From NCBI RefSeq assembly GCF_016756615.1, contig NZ_AP023262.1, forward strand, positions 1,362,501 through 1,426,500: 64,000 nucleotides of DNA, read 5' to 3'. Position 1 is the first letter of the stretch. Every line of letters begins with the position of its first letter. This DNA is from Mesorhizobium sp. L-8-3 (GTDB lineage Bacteria; Pseudomonadota; Alphaproteobacteria; Rhizobiales; Rhizobiaceae). The notes below the pieces were generated by a model. That model did not search any database. It had not been told where the DNA came from and worked only from the letters and a program-made list of their open reading frames with translations. Both the position numbers and the translations under genes were made by a program. Below, one piece after another: positions 13,536 through 22,936 of this stretch.

Positions 13536-15875
13536 ATGAAGCAAGAGACATTCAAAGGACGCATTGAAGATGCGAGGTTCCTGACCGGAAGGGGACGATA
13601 TGTCGACGACATCACCCTGCCGCGCCAGAGCTATATGGCCTTGGTGTTGTCCCCGCACGCTCATGCCGTCGTCAAGGGCATTGACGCATCCGCCGCGATG
13701 GACATGCCCGGCGTGCTCGCAGTTCTGACGGGAAGGGACGTGCTGGCCGACGGACTTGGATCAGTGCCGCCCTTCTTCATGCCGAAGCTTTGGGGCGGTC
13801 CCGATGGCTACGGCACCTTGCGGCCGATACTCGTCACCGACAAGGTTCGCTGCGTGGGCGACCGCGTCGCCATCGTCGTCGCCGAAACCAGAGATATCGC
13901 ACGAATCGCGGCCGACGCCGTTGCGGTGGACTACGAGCCGCTGGCTGCGGTCACGGATGCGCGGGCCGCCTTGTCGGACGATGCACCGCGACTCTGGGAC
14001 GATTGTCCGACCGGCAACCTTTCGGTCAAGCTGTCGATGGGCAATCCGGCGCTGACGGCAGACGCTTTCGCGAAGGCCGATCGGGTCATCGCCCGTCGTC
14101 TCAAGAGCCCGCGCGTCGCGCCGAGTTCGCTGGAGCCGCGCGGCTGCATCGGCTCCTACGATTGGGCCGAAGACCGCTACACGCTTTACACCAGTTCGCA
14201 GGATCCGCACGGATTCCGAAAGGTAATCGCCGGCCAGGTGCTGAAGATTGCGGAAACTAGGCTGCGCGTCATTTCGCCCGATGTCGGCGGCGGCTTCGGC
14301 CTAAAGGCTCACATGCACCCCGAGGATGCACTGGTGCTGTGGGCGTCGAAGCGCGTCGACCGGCCAGTGAAGTGGATCGCCACGCGCAGCGAGGCGCTGC
14401 TGACCGATACCCAGGGCCGCGGCCAGGAGGTCGACGCGGAGATCGCCGTAAGCGCGGAGGGCAGGGTTCTCGGCCTGCGCGCGACCGCTTGGCATAATCT
14501 GGGGGCCTACTTCTGGGGGACGGCGACGCCGCCTCTGTATTTTTCGATGCAGCTTGCGCCGAACATCTACGACATCCCCGCCGTCGACCTGACCACGCAT
14601 GCGGTCTTCACAAACATCGCGCCCATGTCGGTCTATCGCGGTGCGGGCCGGCCCGAGGCTACCTACCTTATCGAGCGCATGATGGACGAGGCGGCGGCCG
14701 AACTGCACATGGACCCGGTCAGTATCCGCAAGATCAATGCGATCCGACCGGAGGCGATGCCCTATGCCACCGCGACCGGCATGACCTACGACAGCGGTCG
14801 TTTCGGCGACATGATAGACCAGGCGCGCGCCGCCGCCGACTGGGAGGGCTATCCGAAGCGCGTCGCGGCTTCCAGGGAGCGCGGACGCCTACGCGGGCGG
14901 TCGCTGATCTCCTATGTCGAGGTCGCGGGCGTGATGAACGAACGCATGGAACTGCGCTTCGAGCCGGACGGCACGCTCACCATTATCGCTGGCACGCATT
15001 CGCACGGCCAGGGTCACGCGACCACCTTCTCGGAGATGGTCTCGCAATGGCTGTCGATCCCGGTCGACGACATCCGCTACGTCCAGGGCGACACCGACAA
15101 GGTCCTGATCGGCCGCGGGACCTTCGCGGCGCGGTCATCCATGCTGGGGGGGACGGCGCTCCTGAAGGCTAAAGATCAGCTCGTTGGCAAGGCCAAGGCG
15201 ATGGCGGCGCTCGTGCTTGAAGGACAGGCGGAAAACATCGAGTTCGAGGACGGGCTGCTGAAGCTGCACGGCACCAACAAATCGATCCCGCTGCGCGAGG
15301 TGGCGAAACTCCACTACCTGCCCGCCGGGCCGGTGATGGCCTTCGGGCTGGGCCTCGCCGGCGAGGGAACTTCGGCTGGCAAGCCGGGCGCTGCGCCCAA
15401 CTACCCGAATGGCTGCCAAGTCTGCGAACTCGAGATCGACCCGGACAGTGGCGAGGTCATCCTCGATCGGATGATCGCCTTCGACGATGTCGGCAGGATC
15501 CTAAACGCGATGCTGTGCGAGGGCCAGATCCACGGCGGCATCGCGCAGGGGATCGGCCAGGCGCTTCTCGAGGAGGTGGCATATGACGCGGAGGGCCAGC
15601 TGACGTCAGGCAGTCTCATGGATTATTGCCTGCCGCGCGCGGAACACATGCCCTCGATCGTCTCGCGCCTCATCGAAGTCCCCTGCACGACAAATCCGCT
15701 CGGGGTGAAGGGTATCGGCGAGTCTGGCGCGATCGGGACGCCGGTGTCGATCGTCAACGCCATTGTCGATGCGCTGCGCCCGCTCGGCATCGACAACATC
15801 GACATGCCGGTGACACAGCCCCGACTGTGGGCCGCGATCCGGCAGGCGCAAGCAAAGGAGGAGGCATACCCATGA
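13536..15875 (+). CDS. molybdenum hydroxylase large subunit (xanthine dehydrogenase family)
   Basis: 779 residues. It has the aldehyde-oxidase/xanthine-dehydrogenase fold: an N-terminal domain (about 1-115) and the molybdopterin-binding part with DVGGGFGLK (about 250), YRGAGRPE (about 367) and the catalytic Glu in GVKGIGESGAIGTP (about 729). The loop reads YRGAGR, not the AYxCSFR of true form I CO dehydrogenase, so this is a hydroxylase that inserts water-derived oxygen into an aromatic or N-heteroaromatic ring. It starts a four-gene set with stop/start overlaps (CoxG-like, Fe-S and FAD subunits). Substrate unknown; pyridine- or quinoline-type rings are the commonest for such enzymes. Confidence 0.9.
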   Translation: MKQETFKGRIEDARFLTGRGRYVDDITLPRQSYMALVLSPHAHAVVKGIDASAAMDMPGVLAVLTGRDVLADGLGSVPPFFMPKLWGGPDGYGTLRPILVTDKVRCVGDRVAIVVAETRDIARIAADAVAVDYEPLAAVTDARAALSDDAPRLWDDCPTGNLSVKLSMGNPALTADAFAKADRVIARRLKSPRVAPSSLEPRGCIGSYDWAEDRYTLYTSSQDPHGFRKVIAGQVLKIAETRLRVISPDVGGGFGLKAHMHPEDALVLWASKRVDRPVKWIATRSEALLTDTQGRGQEVDAEIAVSAEGRVLGLRATAWHNLGAYFWGTATPPLYFSMQLAPNIYDIPAVDLTTHAVFTNIAPMSVYRGAGRPEATYLIERMMDEAAAELHMDPVSIRKINAIRPEAMPYATATGMTYDSGRFGDMIDQARAAADWEGYPKRVAASRERGRLRGRSLISYVEVAGVMNERMELRFEPDGTLTIIAGTHSHGQGHATTFSEMVSQWLSIPVDDIRYVQGDTDKVLIGRGTFAARSSMLGGTALLKAKDQLVGKAKAMAALVLEGQAENIEFEDGLLKLHGTNKSIPLREVAKLHYLPAGPVMAFGLGLAGEGTSAGKPGAAPNYPNGCQVCELEIDPDSGEVILDRMIAFDDVGRILNAMLCEGQIHGGIAQGIGQALLEEVAYDAEGQLTSGSLMDYCLPRAEHMPSIVSRLIEVPCTTNPLGVKGIGESGAIGTPVSIVNAIVDALRPLGIDNIDMPVTQPRLWAAIRQAQAKEEAYP

Positions 15876-16345
15876 AGCTAGAAGGTTCCTTTGTGGTCAC
15901 TAGGCCGGCCAGGGAGGTCTGGCTGATCCTGAATGATCCCGAAGTGCTGAGGAAGGCCATCCCGGGCTGCGAGGAACTCGTGCCCACGCCGTCCGGATAC
16001 ACTGCAAGGGCGGCCGTTGCCATCGGTCCCATCAAGGCGCGCTTTTCGGGGGATGTCAGGATAGAGGATCGTATCGCAAACCGATCGCTCAAGCTCGTCG
16101 GGGACGGCTCCGGCGGCATCGCGGGTTTTGTCAATGGCGAAGCGGTCGTCATGTTGTCTGACCATCCGCATGGCTGCGAGGTCAACTACTCTTCCGAGGT
16201 GAAGATCGGCGGCAAGCTGGCCCAGTTGGGCAGTCGTCTGATCGCGTCGACTTCGCGCAAGCTGGCCGAACAATTCTTCTCGAAAATCAATGAGATCGCT
16301 GCTGACCCGCGCGAGGTGGCTATCGCCGGAGGAGGCATGGCATGA
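15872..16345 (+). CDS. CoxG-like SRPBCC protein (molybdenum enzyme accessory)
   Basis: 157 residues, starting MKLEGSFVVTRPAREVWLIL, with the CoxG/SRPBCC pattern NDPEVLRKAIPGCEEL (about 21-36) and GGKLAQLGSRLI (about 112-123). CoxG proteins accompany molybdenum hydroxylases and have been linked to their maturation or membrane anchoring. It overlaps the large-subunit stop by ATGA and its own stop overlaps the Fe-S subunit start, so synthesis is coupled. The C-terminal helix of longer CoxG proteins is not evident, so this may be a soluble form. Confidence 0.85.
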   Translation: MKLEGSFVVTRPAREVWLILNDPEVLRKAIPGCEELVPTPSGYTARAAVAIGPIKARFSGDVRIEDRIANRSLKLVGDGSGGIAGFVNGEAVVMLSDHPHGCEVNYSSEVKIGGKLAQLGSRLIASTSRKLAEQFFSKINEIAADPREVAIAGGGMA

Positions 16346-16836
16346 GCCGCATCGAGCTGTCGGTCAATGGACGGGCGAGGAAACTCGACGTCGAAGACAA
16401 GTTGCTCCTGGTCGACATGCTGCGCGAGCGGCTGGAACTGACGGGTACGCACGTCGGTTGCGACACATCGCAATGCGGTGCGTGCGTGGTGCGACTGAAC
16501 GGCGATACGGTGAAATCCTGTTCGGTGCTCGCGGCGACGCTTGATGGCGCCGAAATAACCACGATCGAGGGGGTGGCGGCCGGCAGCGACTTGCACCCCA
16601 TGCAGAGGGCGTTCTCCGAATGCCATGCGCTCCAATGCGGCTATTGCACACCCGGGCTCGTGATCACCGCGATCGACATCGTCGAGAAAAGCCCCGACGG
16701 CTTGACGGCCGCGGCCGTTGTCAAGGAGCTCAAGGGCAATATCTGCCGCTGCACGGGCTATGTGAACATTGTCGCCGCGATCCTGAAAGGCGCTGCGGAC
16801 ATGGGCGTTCCGGTTCTCACTGAGGAGGGCGCATGA
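16342..16836 (+). CDS. molybdenum hydroxylase small subunit, two [2Fe-2S] clusters
   Basis: 164 residues. A plant-type ferredoxin domain holds Cys40, Cys45, Cys48 and Cys60 (GCDTSQCGAC ... C). The C-terminal helical domain carries the second cluster (QCGYCTPG near 99 and ICRCTGY near 135). Electrons pass from the Mo site through both clusters to FAD in the next subunit. ATGA overlaps at both ends place it inside one translation-coupled set. Confidence 0.93.
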   Translation: MSRIELSVNGRARKLDVEDKLLLVDMLRERLELTGTHVGCDTSQCGACVVRLNGDTVKSCSVLAATLDGAEITTIEGVAAGSDLHPMQRAFSECHALQCGYCTPGLVITAIDIVEKSPDGLTAAAVVKELKGNICRCTGYVNIVAAILKGAADMGVPVLTEEGA

Positions 16837-17624
16837 TGCATCCGTTCAGGCTCTTGCGCGCCACCACCCTGGAAGAAGCGCGCTCGGCGCGTGCCGCCGA
16901 GCCGGAGTCGATGTACCTGTCAGGCGGGATGACGCTGGTCCCCTCGCTCAAGATGCATCTCCTGACTCCGACCATGCTGGTCGATCTTCGTGGCGTCGAG
17001 GAGATGACCGGGATTGCGCTGCGCGATGGGGTGCTGAGGGTGGGGGCGCTGACGACGTGGGCCGTGATGCAAAATTCCTTCACCGTCAACGAGGCGATAC
17101 CCGAACTGGCACGGATGGCCGGACGGATTGCGGACCGCCATGTCCGCAACAGGGGCACCATCGGCGGGTCGATTGCAAACAACGATCCCGCGGCCGACTA
17201 CACGTCAGCGGTCCTGGCGCTCGGGGCCACACTCATCACCGACCGGCGCCGCATTCTCGCGGACGAGTATTTCAGCGGTCTTTTCCAGACGGCTCTCGAA
17301 GGCGATGAGATACTGGTCGCACTGGAGTTCCAGGTCCCCGATGCTGCGGCTTATGCGAAATTCGCACATCCCGCGTCGGGGTATGCGGTTGCGGGGGTTT
17401 TCATCGCGCGTTTCGGCGACGATTGGAGGGTCACGGTGACGGGATCGGGCGAAGGTGGGGTGTTCCGTCTGCCGGTGATAGAGGCGGCGCTGGGTGCGGG
17501 GCAACGAAGTACCGATTCGATCGACCTGAGCACCGCGCCCATCATGGACGATGCCGCGTTTCCGACCGATTTCCGTCGGAACATGATCCTCAAGCTGTGC
17601 CGCGATGCGCTCGCGAGGCTCTAG
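16833..17624 (+). CDS. molybdenum hydroxylase FAD subunit
   Basis: 263 residues with the FAD-binding motifs of the CoxM/xanthine-dehydrogenase group: SGGMTLVPSLK (about 30-40) and RNRGTIGGSIANNDPAADY (about 106-124), followed by the CO-dehydrogenase flavoprotein C-terminal domain (about 160-260). It is somewhat shorter than the usual 285-290. It is the last gene of the operon, and the AraC gene ends 12 bp beyond on the opposite strand. Confidence 0.92.
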   Translation: MMHPFRLLRATTLEEARSARAAEPESMYLSGGMTLVPSLKMHLLTPTMLVDLRGVEEMTGIALRDGVLRVGALTTWAVMQNSFTVNEAIPELARMAGRIADRHVRNRGTIGGSIANNDPAADYTSAVLALGATLITDRRRILADEYFSGLFQTALEGDEILVALEFQVPDAAAYAKFAHPASGYAVAGVFIARFGDDWRVTVTGSGEGGVFRLPVIEAALGAGQRSTDSIDLSTAPIMDDAAFPTDFRRNMILKLCRDALARL

Positions 17625-17636
17625 GAAAGTCGGGCG

Positions 17637-18629
17637 TCAATCCATGTGGCCCAGCCGCTCCGCTCCGGGCTCCTGCCCCGGGAATTGGCCTCGTCGATAT
17701 TCCGTCGGCGAAACGCCGTAGCGCGCTTTGAACTGCCGGCTGAAGTGAGCGGCCTCGCGAAAGCCCCACTCGAAGGCGATCGCCGATACCGGTTTGCCTT
17801 CTATCGCCGGCAAGGAGATTTCGCGGGCAATGCGGCGCAGGCGTTCATCCCAGACCCATCGCATGACGCTCTTGCCTGTCTGGGCGAATATCGAGTGAAC
17901 ATGCCTGACCGAAACGCCCATATGTGCGGCCACTGCGCTGCAATCCAGTTCCGGGTCGGCCAGGTTCTCGCGCATGAATGTCTTGATGCGGTCGAGCGCC
18001 ACGTTGGTCGCGTTGCCGTGTTCGGGGCCTGCCGCGATGTCGGCCACCATGGAGGTCGCGAGCAGGTCAGCCAGGGTGCCCGCCATGCGGTTGACCAGAT
18101 GTGGCGGACAATCTCTTGCGTAAATGAAAATCTGCTCGATGAGGTCGCGGCAGATCCTGCCCATGCCGACATCGCAGCTCAGGGCAGTCGCGGTGTAGAA
18201 GTCGCGCTCGGGAAAGACCTCCCGCCAGAAGCTCGAATCGAGATAGACGGAACGGGTCCAGATGTCGTCCGTTTCGATCCAGAACGGTTTGGAAGTATCG
18301 ACGAGAAATATCTGGTTGGCGCCGACATGCGCTTCGCGGCCACCCTGCCGCACAACGGTGTTTCCCTCGACCTGATGCGAAACGAGAAACGTGTTTTGGC
18401 GGCCGGGCGGCAACTTGCCCGGCATCAACCGGGTGACGTGTGGCGTGAAACGGATGTCGGCCAAGCGAAGCCGGTCCGAAACGTAACTCTGCATGATCTC
18501 GCCGTCATAAGGGCGCGAACTTGTCGACTGCAGCTGAAACCGCGTATTCAACAGACTGTTCATCTGTCGCTGAAACTGGTTTCCGGATGCCCGGATGTTC
18601 GGCGCGGGAAGCGCCAAGGACTCGACCAT
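17637..18629 (-). CDS. AraC-family transcriptional regulator
   Basis: 330 residues. The N-terminal two thirds are an AraC-type sensor domain (PGRQNTFLVSHQVEGNTVV near 90-110), and the C-terminal ~100 residues contain two helix-turn-helix units, ending with FEWGFREAAHFSRQFKARYG and SPTEYRR. It resembles FeaR/XylS-like activators of aromatic catabolism. The start at 18629 is preceded by GGAGGAAGGGGAGCG; a longer frame exists but lacks such a site. It converges on the molybdenum hydroxylase operon and diverges from the BKACE gene (140-bp gap), so either or both may be its targets. Confidence 0.87.
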   Translation of the reverse strand: MVESLALPAPNIRASGNQFQRQMNSLLNTRFQLQSTSSRPYDGEIMQSYVSDRLRLADIRFTPHVTRLMPGKLPPGRQNTFLVSHQVEGNTVVRQGGREAHVGANQIFLVDTSKPFWIETDDIWTRSVYLDSSFWREVFPERDFYTATALSCDVGMGRICRDLIEQIFIYARDCPPHLVNRMAGTLADLLATSMVADIAAGPEHGNATNVALDRIKTFMRENLADPELDCSAVAAHMGVSVRHVHSIFAQTGKSVMRWVWDERLRRIAREISLPAIEGKPVSAIAFEWGFREAAHFSRQFKARYGVSPTEYRRGQFPGQEPGAERLGHMD

Positions 18630-18769
18630 CGCTCCCCTTCCTCCCTGGCAGCAGCGACCTCGCACCGGGCGAGAATAGAGGAGCGCAATGCGGGCGTCCA
18701 GCAACCGCTGCGGCATGCCTGCAATACGCCCAGGTGGGTTGAACTCCGGAAAGCCAGGGGAAAGCTGCA

Positions 18770-19615
18770 ATGAACGAAGTCGCGATCATGGTCGCGCCGA
18801 ATGGCGCGCGCCGCGTGAAGGCCGACCATCCGGCCATTCCGATAACGCCCGCGGAACTTGGCGTGACCGCGCAAGCATGCCGGCTTGCAGGGGCGGGGGC
18901 AATTCACGTTCATGTTCGCGACGAGGCGGGGCGGCATGCGCTGAACGCGACCACCTATCGGGAGGCGATCCGCATGATCATGGATCGGTGCGCGGGCGAC
19001 ATGGCGGTGCAGGTAACGACCGAATCCGCAGGGCTGTTCGGCATCGATGAGCAAGTAGCGCTCGCGCAGGCGCTGAAGGCCGCAAATCTGTCCTTCGCGA
19101 TCCGTGAGCTTCTCGCCGGGGGACCGGGACGGGCGGTCCAATTCCTGGCCTGGGCAGCCCGGGCTGGGGTCTCGATCCAATTCATCCTCTACGATGTCGA
19201 CGACATCGCGGTCTTTGCGCAGATGCATCGCAACGGGGACCTGCAGGTTGCGGGAAAGCCGCGAACCTTGCTGGTCGTCGGACGCTACGGAACGGTGCAG
19301 AACGGACGGCCGGAAGACTTCGATACGCTTTATCGAGCCTATGCGGCGGAGGGTTTGCATGAGTCCACGATATGGATGACCTGCGCCTTCGGAATTGGCG
19401 AGATGGCCTGCCTCAACCTTGCCATCGAAAGAGGCGGACACGTGCGCGTCGGCTTTGAGAACGCGATTGTTGACGCGAACGGGGTTCCTGCCCGCGACAA
19501 CGCGCAACGAGTCGCAATGGTCGCGGAGCTGGCACGCGGGCATGGCCGCCCCGTCGCCTCGGCGATGCAGGCGGCCGCAATCCTGGGCATGAGGTCCTTG
19601 ACCCCGCTCCTGTGA
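18770..19615 (+). CDS. BKACE family enzyme (3-keto-5-aminohexanoate cleavage type, DUF849)
   Basis: 281 residues. The family's zinc site appears as HVHVRDEAG (His46 and His48 in the starting numbering), with the N-terminal IMVAPNGARR and the later GHVRVGFENA (about 220). BKACE enzymes condense a beta-keto acid with acetyl-CoA to give acetoacetate and a new CoA ester, so this gene could route a ring-cleavage product into central metabolism. It reads away from the AraC gene and precedes a TRAP binding protein. The actual keto acid is not predictable from the sequence. Confidence 0.85.
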   Translation: MNEVAIMVAPNGARRVKADHPAIPITPAELGVTAQACRLAGAGAIHVHVRDEAGRHALNATTYREAIRMIMDRCAGDMAVQVTTESAGLFGIDEQVALAQALKAANLSFAIRELLAGGPGRAVQFLAWAARAGVSIQFILYDVDDIAVFAQMHRNGDLQVAGKPRTLLVVGRYGTVQNGRPEDFDTLYRAYAAEGLHESTIWMTCAFGIGEMACLNLAIERGGHVRVGFENAIVDANGVPARDNAQRVAMVAELARGHGRPVASAMQAAAILGMRSLTPLL

Positions 19616-19811
19616 TTTCAGCTGAGAGTTCTCTCCCGGATATGAGTGACTTCACCTCCAGGCAAGACGCCGCCCGCCGCAACTCTTATGCTTTTCATGG
19701 AGGAGCAAATTGGCGGGCTGGCCAATTCGCTGCGCGCCCGTAGGGCCGGTTTCACGACGCGGTCGTGCGGCACGCAAGATTGTTACATCAAATAACGTAG
19801 GAGGAGAATTG

Positions 19812-20786
19812 ATGAGGACCATAAGCTTGAGCGCCTTGGCGCTCACGGTCATGACAGGTGTCGCCTGGGCCGAGCCCGTCAAGCTGATCTTTGCATCGCC
19901 GGCACCGGCTCCAACGCCGCTCCATGCTGCCGTGCTGGAAGGCTGGGCGAAGAAGGTGACCGAGGATTCCAACGGCACGCTCGAGGTGGAACTGGTCACC
20001 GGTGGGACGCTCGCCGCGCACGGCCAGGTCCTCGATCGCGTCAACATGGGTGTCGTTCAAATCAGATGGGACATCCAGGGCTATTATCCCGGAAAGTTTC
20101 CGAAGACCGAGGTGGTAGCGCTCCCCTTCGGCTTCGAGACCGCGGAAGCCGGGACGATGGCACTGAACAAGCTCCTCGAAGACGGTGTCATTGCCGACGA
20201 GTATCGCGACGTGAAGGTGCTCAACCTCTTCACCTTCCCGAACGGCTACATGCTGTCGACCAAGCCGATTGCGACAGTGGATGACATCAAGGGCCTAAAG
20301 GCAGCCGGCATCAATCCGTCGCGCCAGAAGATGATCTCGGCGCTCGGCGGCGTGCCGGTCTCGCTCTCCATCGTGGACTGGTATCAGGGGCTCAGCCGGG
20401 GCGTCATTGATGCCGCGCTGGAATCCTATTCGCCCTTCCGTCTCGCCGAAGTGACGTCGCACTTCGTCGAAGTTCCGATGGGCGGCAACGCGGCGATGAT
20501 GTTCATGAACCGCGAGGTGTTCGAGGGCTTGCCCCCTGAAGCGCAGCAGGCGATCGAGGCGAACAGCGGTCCCGAATTCGACGGCCAGATGGGTGCCTTC
20601 TGGGACGGTGCTGCCGCTTCAGGCCGCGGCATGGTCGAAAAGGCTGGCGGAACCATCGTCAAACCGGCGGATACCGCCGCGTGGGAAACCGCTCTTCAGC
20701 CTGTCATCGACGCCTGGGTAGCCGGCACCGAGGGTGGCCAAGCAATCCTGACGTCATTCCGAGCTGCGGCTCAATCCTCCCAGTGA
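19812..20786 (+). CDS. second TRAP transporter substrate-binding protein (DctP family)
   Basis: 324 residues, signal peptide RTISLSALALTVMTG followed by VAWAEP, then KLIFASPAPAP. It is clearly related to the protein encoded at 10588-11583 (shared blocks GYYPGKFP, LFTFPNGYM and DWYQGLSRGVIDAAL). No TRAP permease follows it, so it may share the fused DctQM at 11570 or be a leftover of a duplication. The ATG lies after TAGGAGGAGAATTG. About 195 bp separate it from the BKACE gene. Confidence 0.86.
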   Translation: MRTISLSALALTVMTGVAWAEPVKLIFASPAPAPTPLHAAVLEGWAKKVTEDSNGTLEVELVTGGTLAAHGQVLDRVNMGVVQIRWDIQGYYPGKFPKTEVVALPFGFETAEAGTMALNKLLEDGVIADEYRDVKVLNLFTFPNGYMLSTKPIATVDDIKGLKAAGINPSRQKMISALGGVPVSLSIVDWYQGLSRGVIDAALESYSPFRLAEVTSHFVEVPMGGNAAMMFMNREVFEGLPPEAQQAIEANSGPEFDGQMGAFWDGAAASGRGMVEKAGGTIVKPADTAAWETALQPVIDAWVAGTEGGQAILTSFRAAAQSSQ

Positions 20787-20792
20787 CCGCAA

Positions 20793-20822
20793 GGCGGAAC
20801 CGGCCCCTTGGCCGGTTCCGCC
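20793..20822 (+). terminator. perfect 13-bp GC hairpin after the TRAP binding protein
   Basis: GGCGGAACCGGCC (20793-20805) and GGCCGGTTCCGCC (20810-20822) are perfect inverted repeats with a 4-nt loop. No T run follows, so it could be a weak terminator or an mRNA-stabilising stem between a highly expressed binding protein and the SDR gene. Confidence 0.6.
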
Positions 20823-20846
20823 ACCCTCTCAAACCTGGAGACACCC

Positions 20847-21614
20847 GTGGCCAGACTCGAAGGCAAGGTCGCCATTGTCACCGGCGCCGGCGGCAGCATT
20901 GGCGCGCGGACGGTTCGGCTCTTCCTTGAGGAAGGCGCGAATGTGGTTCTGGTGGATCGCAGCGCCCCCGCGCTCGAGCGGGTAGCCGCCGAATTGCCGC
21001 CCGTCATGGCCGACCGATATGTCAACGTGATCGCGGATGTGGCCGAGGTCGACGACGTTCGCCGGTATGTGACGACTGCGCTCGACAGGTTCGGCGGCAT
21101 CGATATTCTCTTCAGCAATGCCGGGAATGACGGCCCCATCCTGAATGTCACGGACTATCCCGAGGAGGTATTCGACCTCATCCAGCGGGTCCACGTCCGC
21201 GGCTGCTTCCTTGCCTGCAAATATACGATCCCGCATCTGCCGCGCGGTGGACGGATCATCGTCACTTCCAGCGTGGTCGGCGTGCAGGGCGTGCCTGGCA
21301 ACTGCGCCTACGTGGCAGCAAAGCATGCGCTGGTTGGCCTGATCCGGGGGATCGCGAAGGAAGTCGCTTCCAAGGGCATTACGGTCAACGGCGTCAACCC
21401 TGGTCCGGTCGACAACGATTTCATGCGGGCCGCCGAGGCATCGATGTCCAGGCTGCTCGGTGTCGATGCCGCCGAAATGTTCAACCGCAAGATCCCGATG
21501 GGCCGTCATGCCGAGCCGTCCGAGGTGGCGCGCGCGGTGCTATTCCTCGCTTCGGAAGATGCAAGCTTCACCACCGGAAGCTGCCTCATGCTCGACGGCG
21601 GCATGGCCTCCTGA
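20847..21614 (+). CDS. short-chain dehydrogenase/reductase
   Basis: 255 residues. Classical SDR features: TGAGGSIG cofactor motif (about 13-20), NAGNDGP (about 92), catalytic Ser in TSSVVG (about 143), YVAAK (about 157-161), and the C-terminal ASFTTGSCLMLDGGMAS. It oxidises or reduces an alcohol/ketone using NAD(P). The GTG at 20847 has CTGGAG upstream; the in-phase TTG at 20808 lies inside the hairpin and is less likely. It probably reads from the same promoter as the binding protein before it. Confidence 0.88.
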   Translation: MARLEGKVAIVTGAGGSIGARTVRLFLEEGANVVLVDRSAPALERVAAELPPVMADRYVNVIADVAEVDDVRRYVTTALDRFGGIDILFSNAGNDGPILNVTDYPEEVFDLIQRVHVRGCFLACKYTIPHLPRGGRIIVTSSVVGVQGVPGNCAYVAAKHALVGLIRGIAKEVASKGITVNGVNPGPVDNDFMRAAEASMSRLLGVDAAEMFNRKIPMGRHAEPSEVARAVLFLASEDASFTTGSCLMLDGGMAS

Positions 21615-22000
21615 CGAATACTTTCTCAAATGCGCGCGTGGCTCTAGCCTCCTATCCGCCACGTATTGGCGAAGCCTTGCCAACGAGCCCGGGCGTGAAA
21701 TGCAGAACGAGCAGTTGGCAGATAACGAGGTCGATCCTGCCATCGGCGCGAGTCCCGGCATTGTGGAAGTGGGTGGCGTCGGGATCCGCCAGGTGGCGTG
21801 TACCGAAACCCGGCATTGCTGAGGAGCAGGCATGCAACGATTGGACCGCCACTTACCCATCTGGCCGGACCCGCTGATCCGTTGTCTTGCCCAGGTCTTT
21901 GACCATGGTCACTCGGTTCCACATGCGGACGCCAGCACCGAGGCTGACATGGAGAAGACCGCTGCCGCGCAGAGCAGAACCGATCGTGGCACGAAGCGAG
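21615..22000. other. intergenic between SDR and LysR genes, nothing recognised
   Basis: About 385 bp between two converging genes. Several short frames exist on both strands but none has a recognisable motif or a convincing ribosome binding site. It may be the remnant of a lost gene. Confidence 0.4.
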
Positions 22001-22936
22001 CTAGCCTGGAACCGGGGGGCTGCCGGTCTTTGAATCGATCATCCGCGCAGCCTTTTGGATAAGTCGTCGGAGCCAGAGTATGCCGGGATCCTGGCTCTTA
22101 TACTGATGCCATTGGACGCACTGCTGCAACGGGACCATGGGAAGCGGCACCTCATGGCATACGATAGGAAGTGAAGTCGCAATTTGCGCGGCAATCAAGC
22201 CGTGGATGGTCGCTAGACGATCGGTGCCGACAATGAGGTGAGGCATCGCGGCAAAGCTGTAGCATGTAACCTCAATGCGCCGTGCGATCCCGCGCTCCTC
22301 GAGGAACATCATGTCGAAGCTCATTCCCCTCTCGGGCGGCATCATGCGTATATGGCCGGCCTCGAGATACTGCTCCTTTGTGAGCGGCGCTTTTCCGTAG
22401 CGCCCGTCCTTCCACGCCGCACATACGAACCCGTCCTCGAACAGTGACTCACTGGGGTGTTCGCCCGAGATGAACGCTTTGGGAGCTATGACCAAATCGG
22501 CTTCGCCACGTTCGATGGCCTTTTCCGGACGCTCAATCTGCGGCAGCAGCTGAAACTGTGCACGGGAACGCTCCAGTTCGGCGAGCGCGAGCACCTTGGG
22601 CATCAGCACGGTCATAGAGTAATCCGACAGCAATATGCTGAACTGCCTGGCGGTTTGGGACGGATCGAAGTGCACATCTGTGGAGATCGCTGCCTCGACG
22701 CGGACAATAATATCGCGAACGGAATGCCGCATGGACTCCGCCCGCGGCGTAAGCTCCAGGCTGCGGCCGACGGGAGTCAGGAGTGGATCATCGAAGTAAC
22801 TTCGCAGGCGCGCCAGCGCATTGCTCATCGCGGACTGGGTGATGTTCATCTTGTCGGCAGCGCGGCTAACGTTCCGCTCAGCTAGAAGCAGATCCAGCGC
22901 GACGAGCAGGTTCAGGTCGAGGTTCTTGAATCGCAT
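22001..22936 (-). CDS. LysR-family regulator of the NodD-like type
   Basis: 311 residues. The N-terminus MRFKNLDLNLLVALDLLLAE with the HTH block NVSRAADKMNITQSAMSNAL and ARLRSYFDDPLL is very close to the NodD/SyrM branch of LysR regulators. The rest is the effector-binding domain. Such proteins activate neighbouring genes when they bind an aromatic or flavonoid-like inducer. It is divergent from the second catabolic operon starting at 23059, and the 122-bp AT-richer gap between them is the likely operator region. An in-frame start 57 bp upstream (22993) is possible. Confidence 0.9.
   Translation of the reverse strand: MRFKNLDLNLLVALDLLLAERNVSRAADKMNITQSAMSNALARLRSYFDDPLLTPVGRSLELTPRAESMRHSVRDIIVRVEAAISTDVHFDPSQTARQFSILLSDYSMTVLMPKVLALAELERSRAQFQLLPQIERPEKAIERGEADLVIAPKAFISGEHPSESLFEDGFVCAAWKDGRYGKAPLTKEQYLEAGHIRMMPPERGMSFDMMFLEERGIARRIEVTCYSFAAMPHLIVGTDRLATIHGLIAAQIATSLPIVCHEVPLPMVPLQQCVQWHQYKSQDPGILWLRRLIQKAARMIDSKTGSPPVPG

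Noticed and set aside
13536..15875. Aerobic carbon monoxide dehydrogenase
   Set aside because: The active-site motif AYxCSFR is absent; YRGAGR indicates another hydroxylase of the family.
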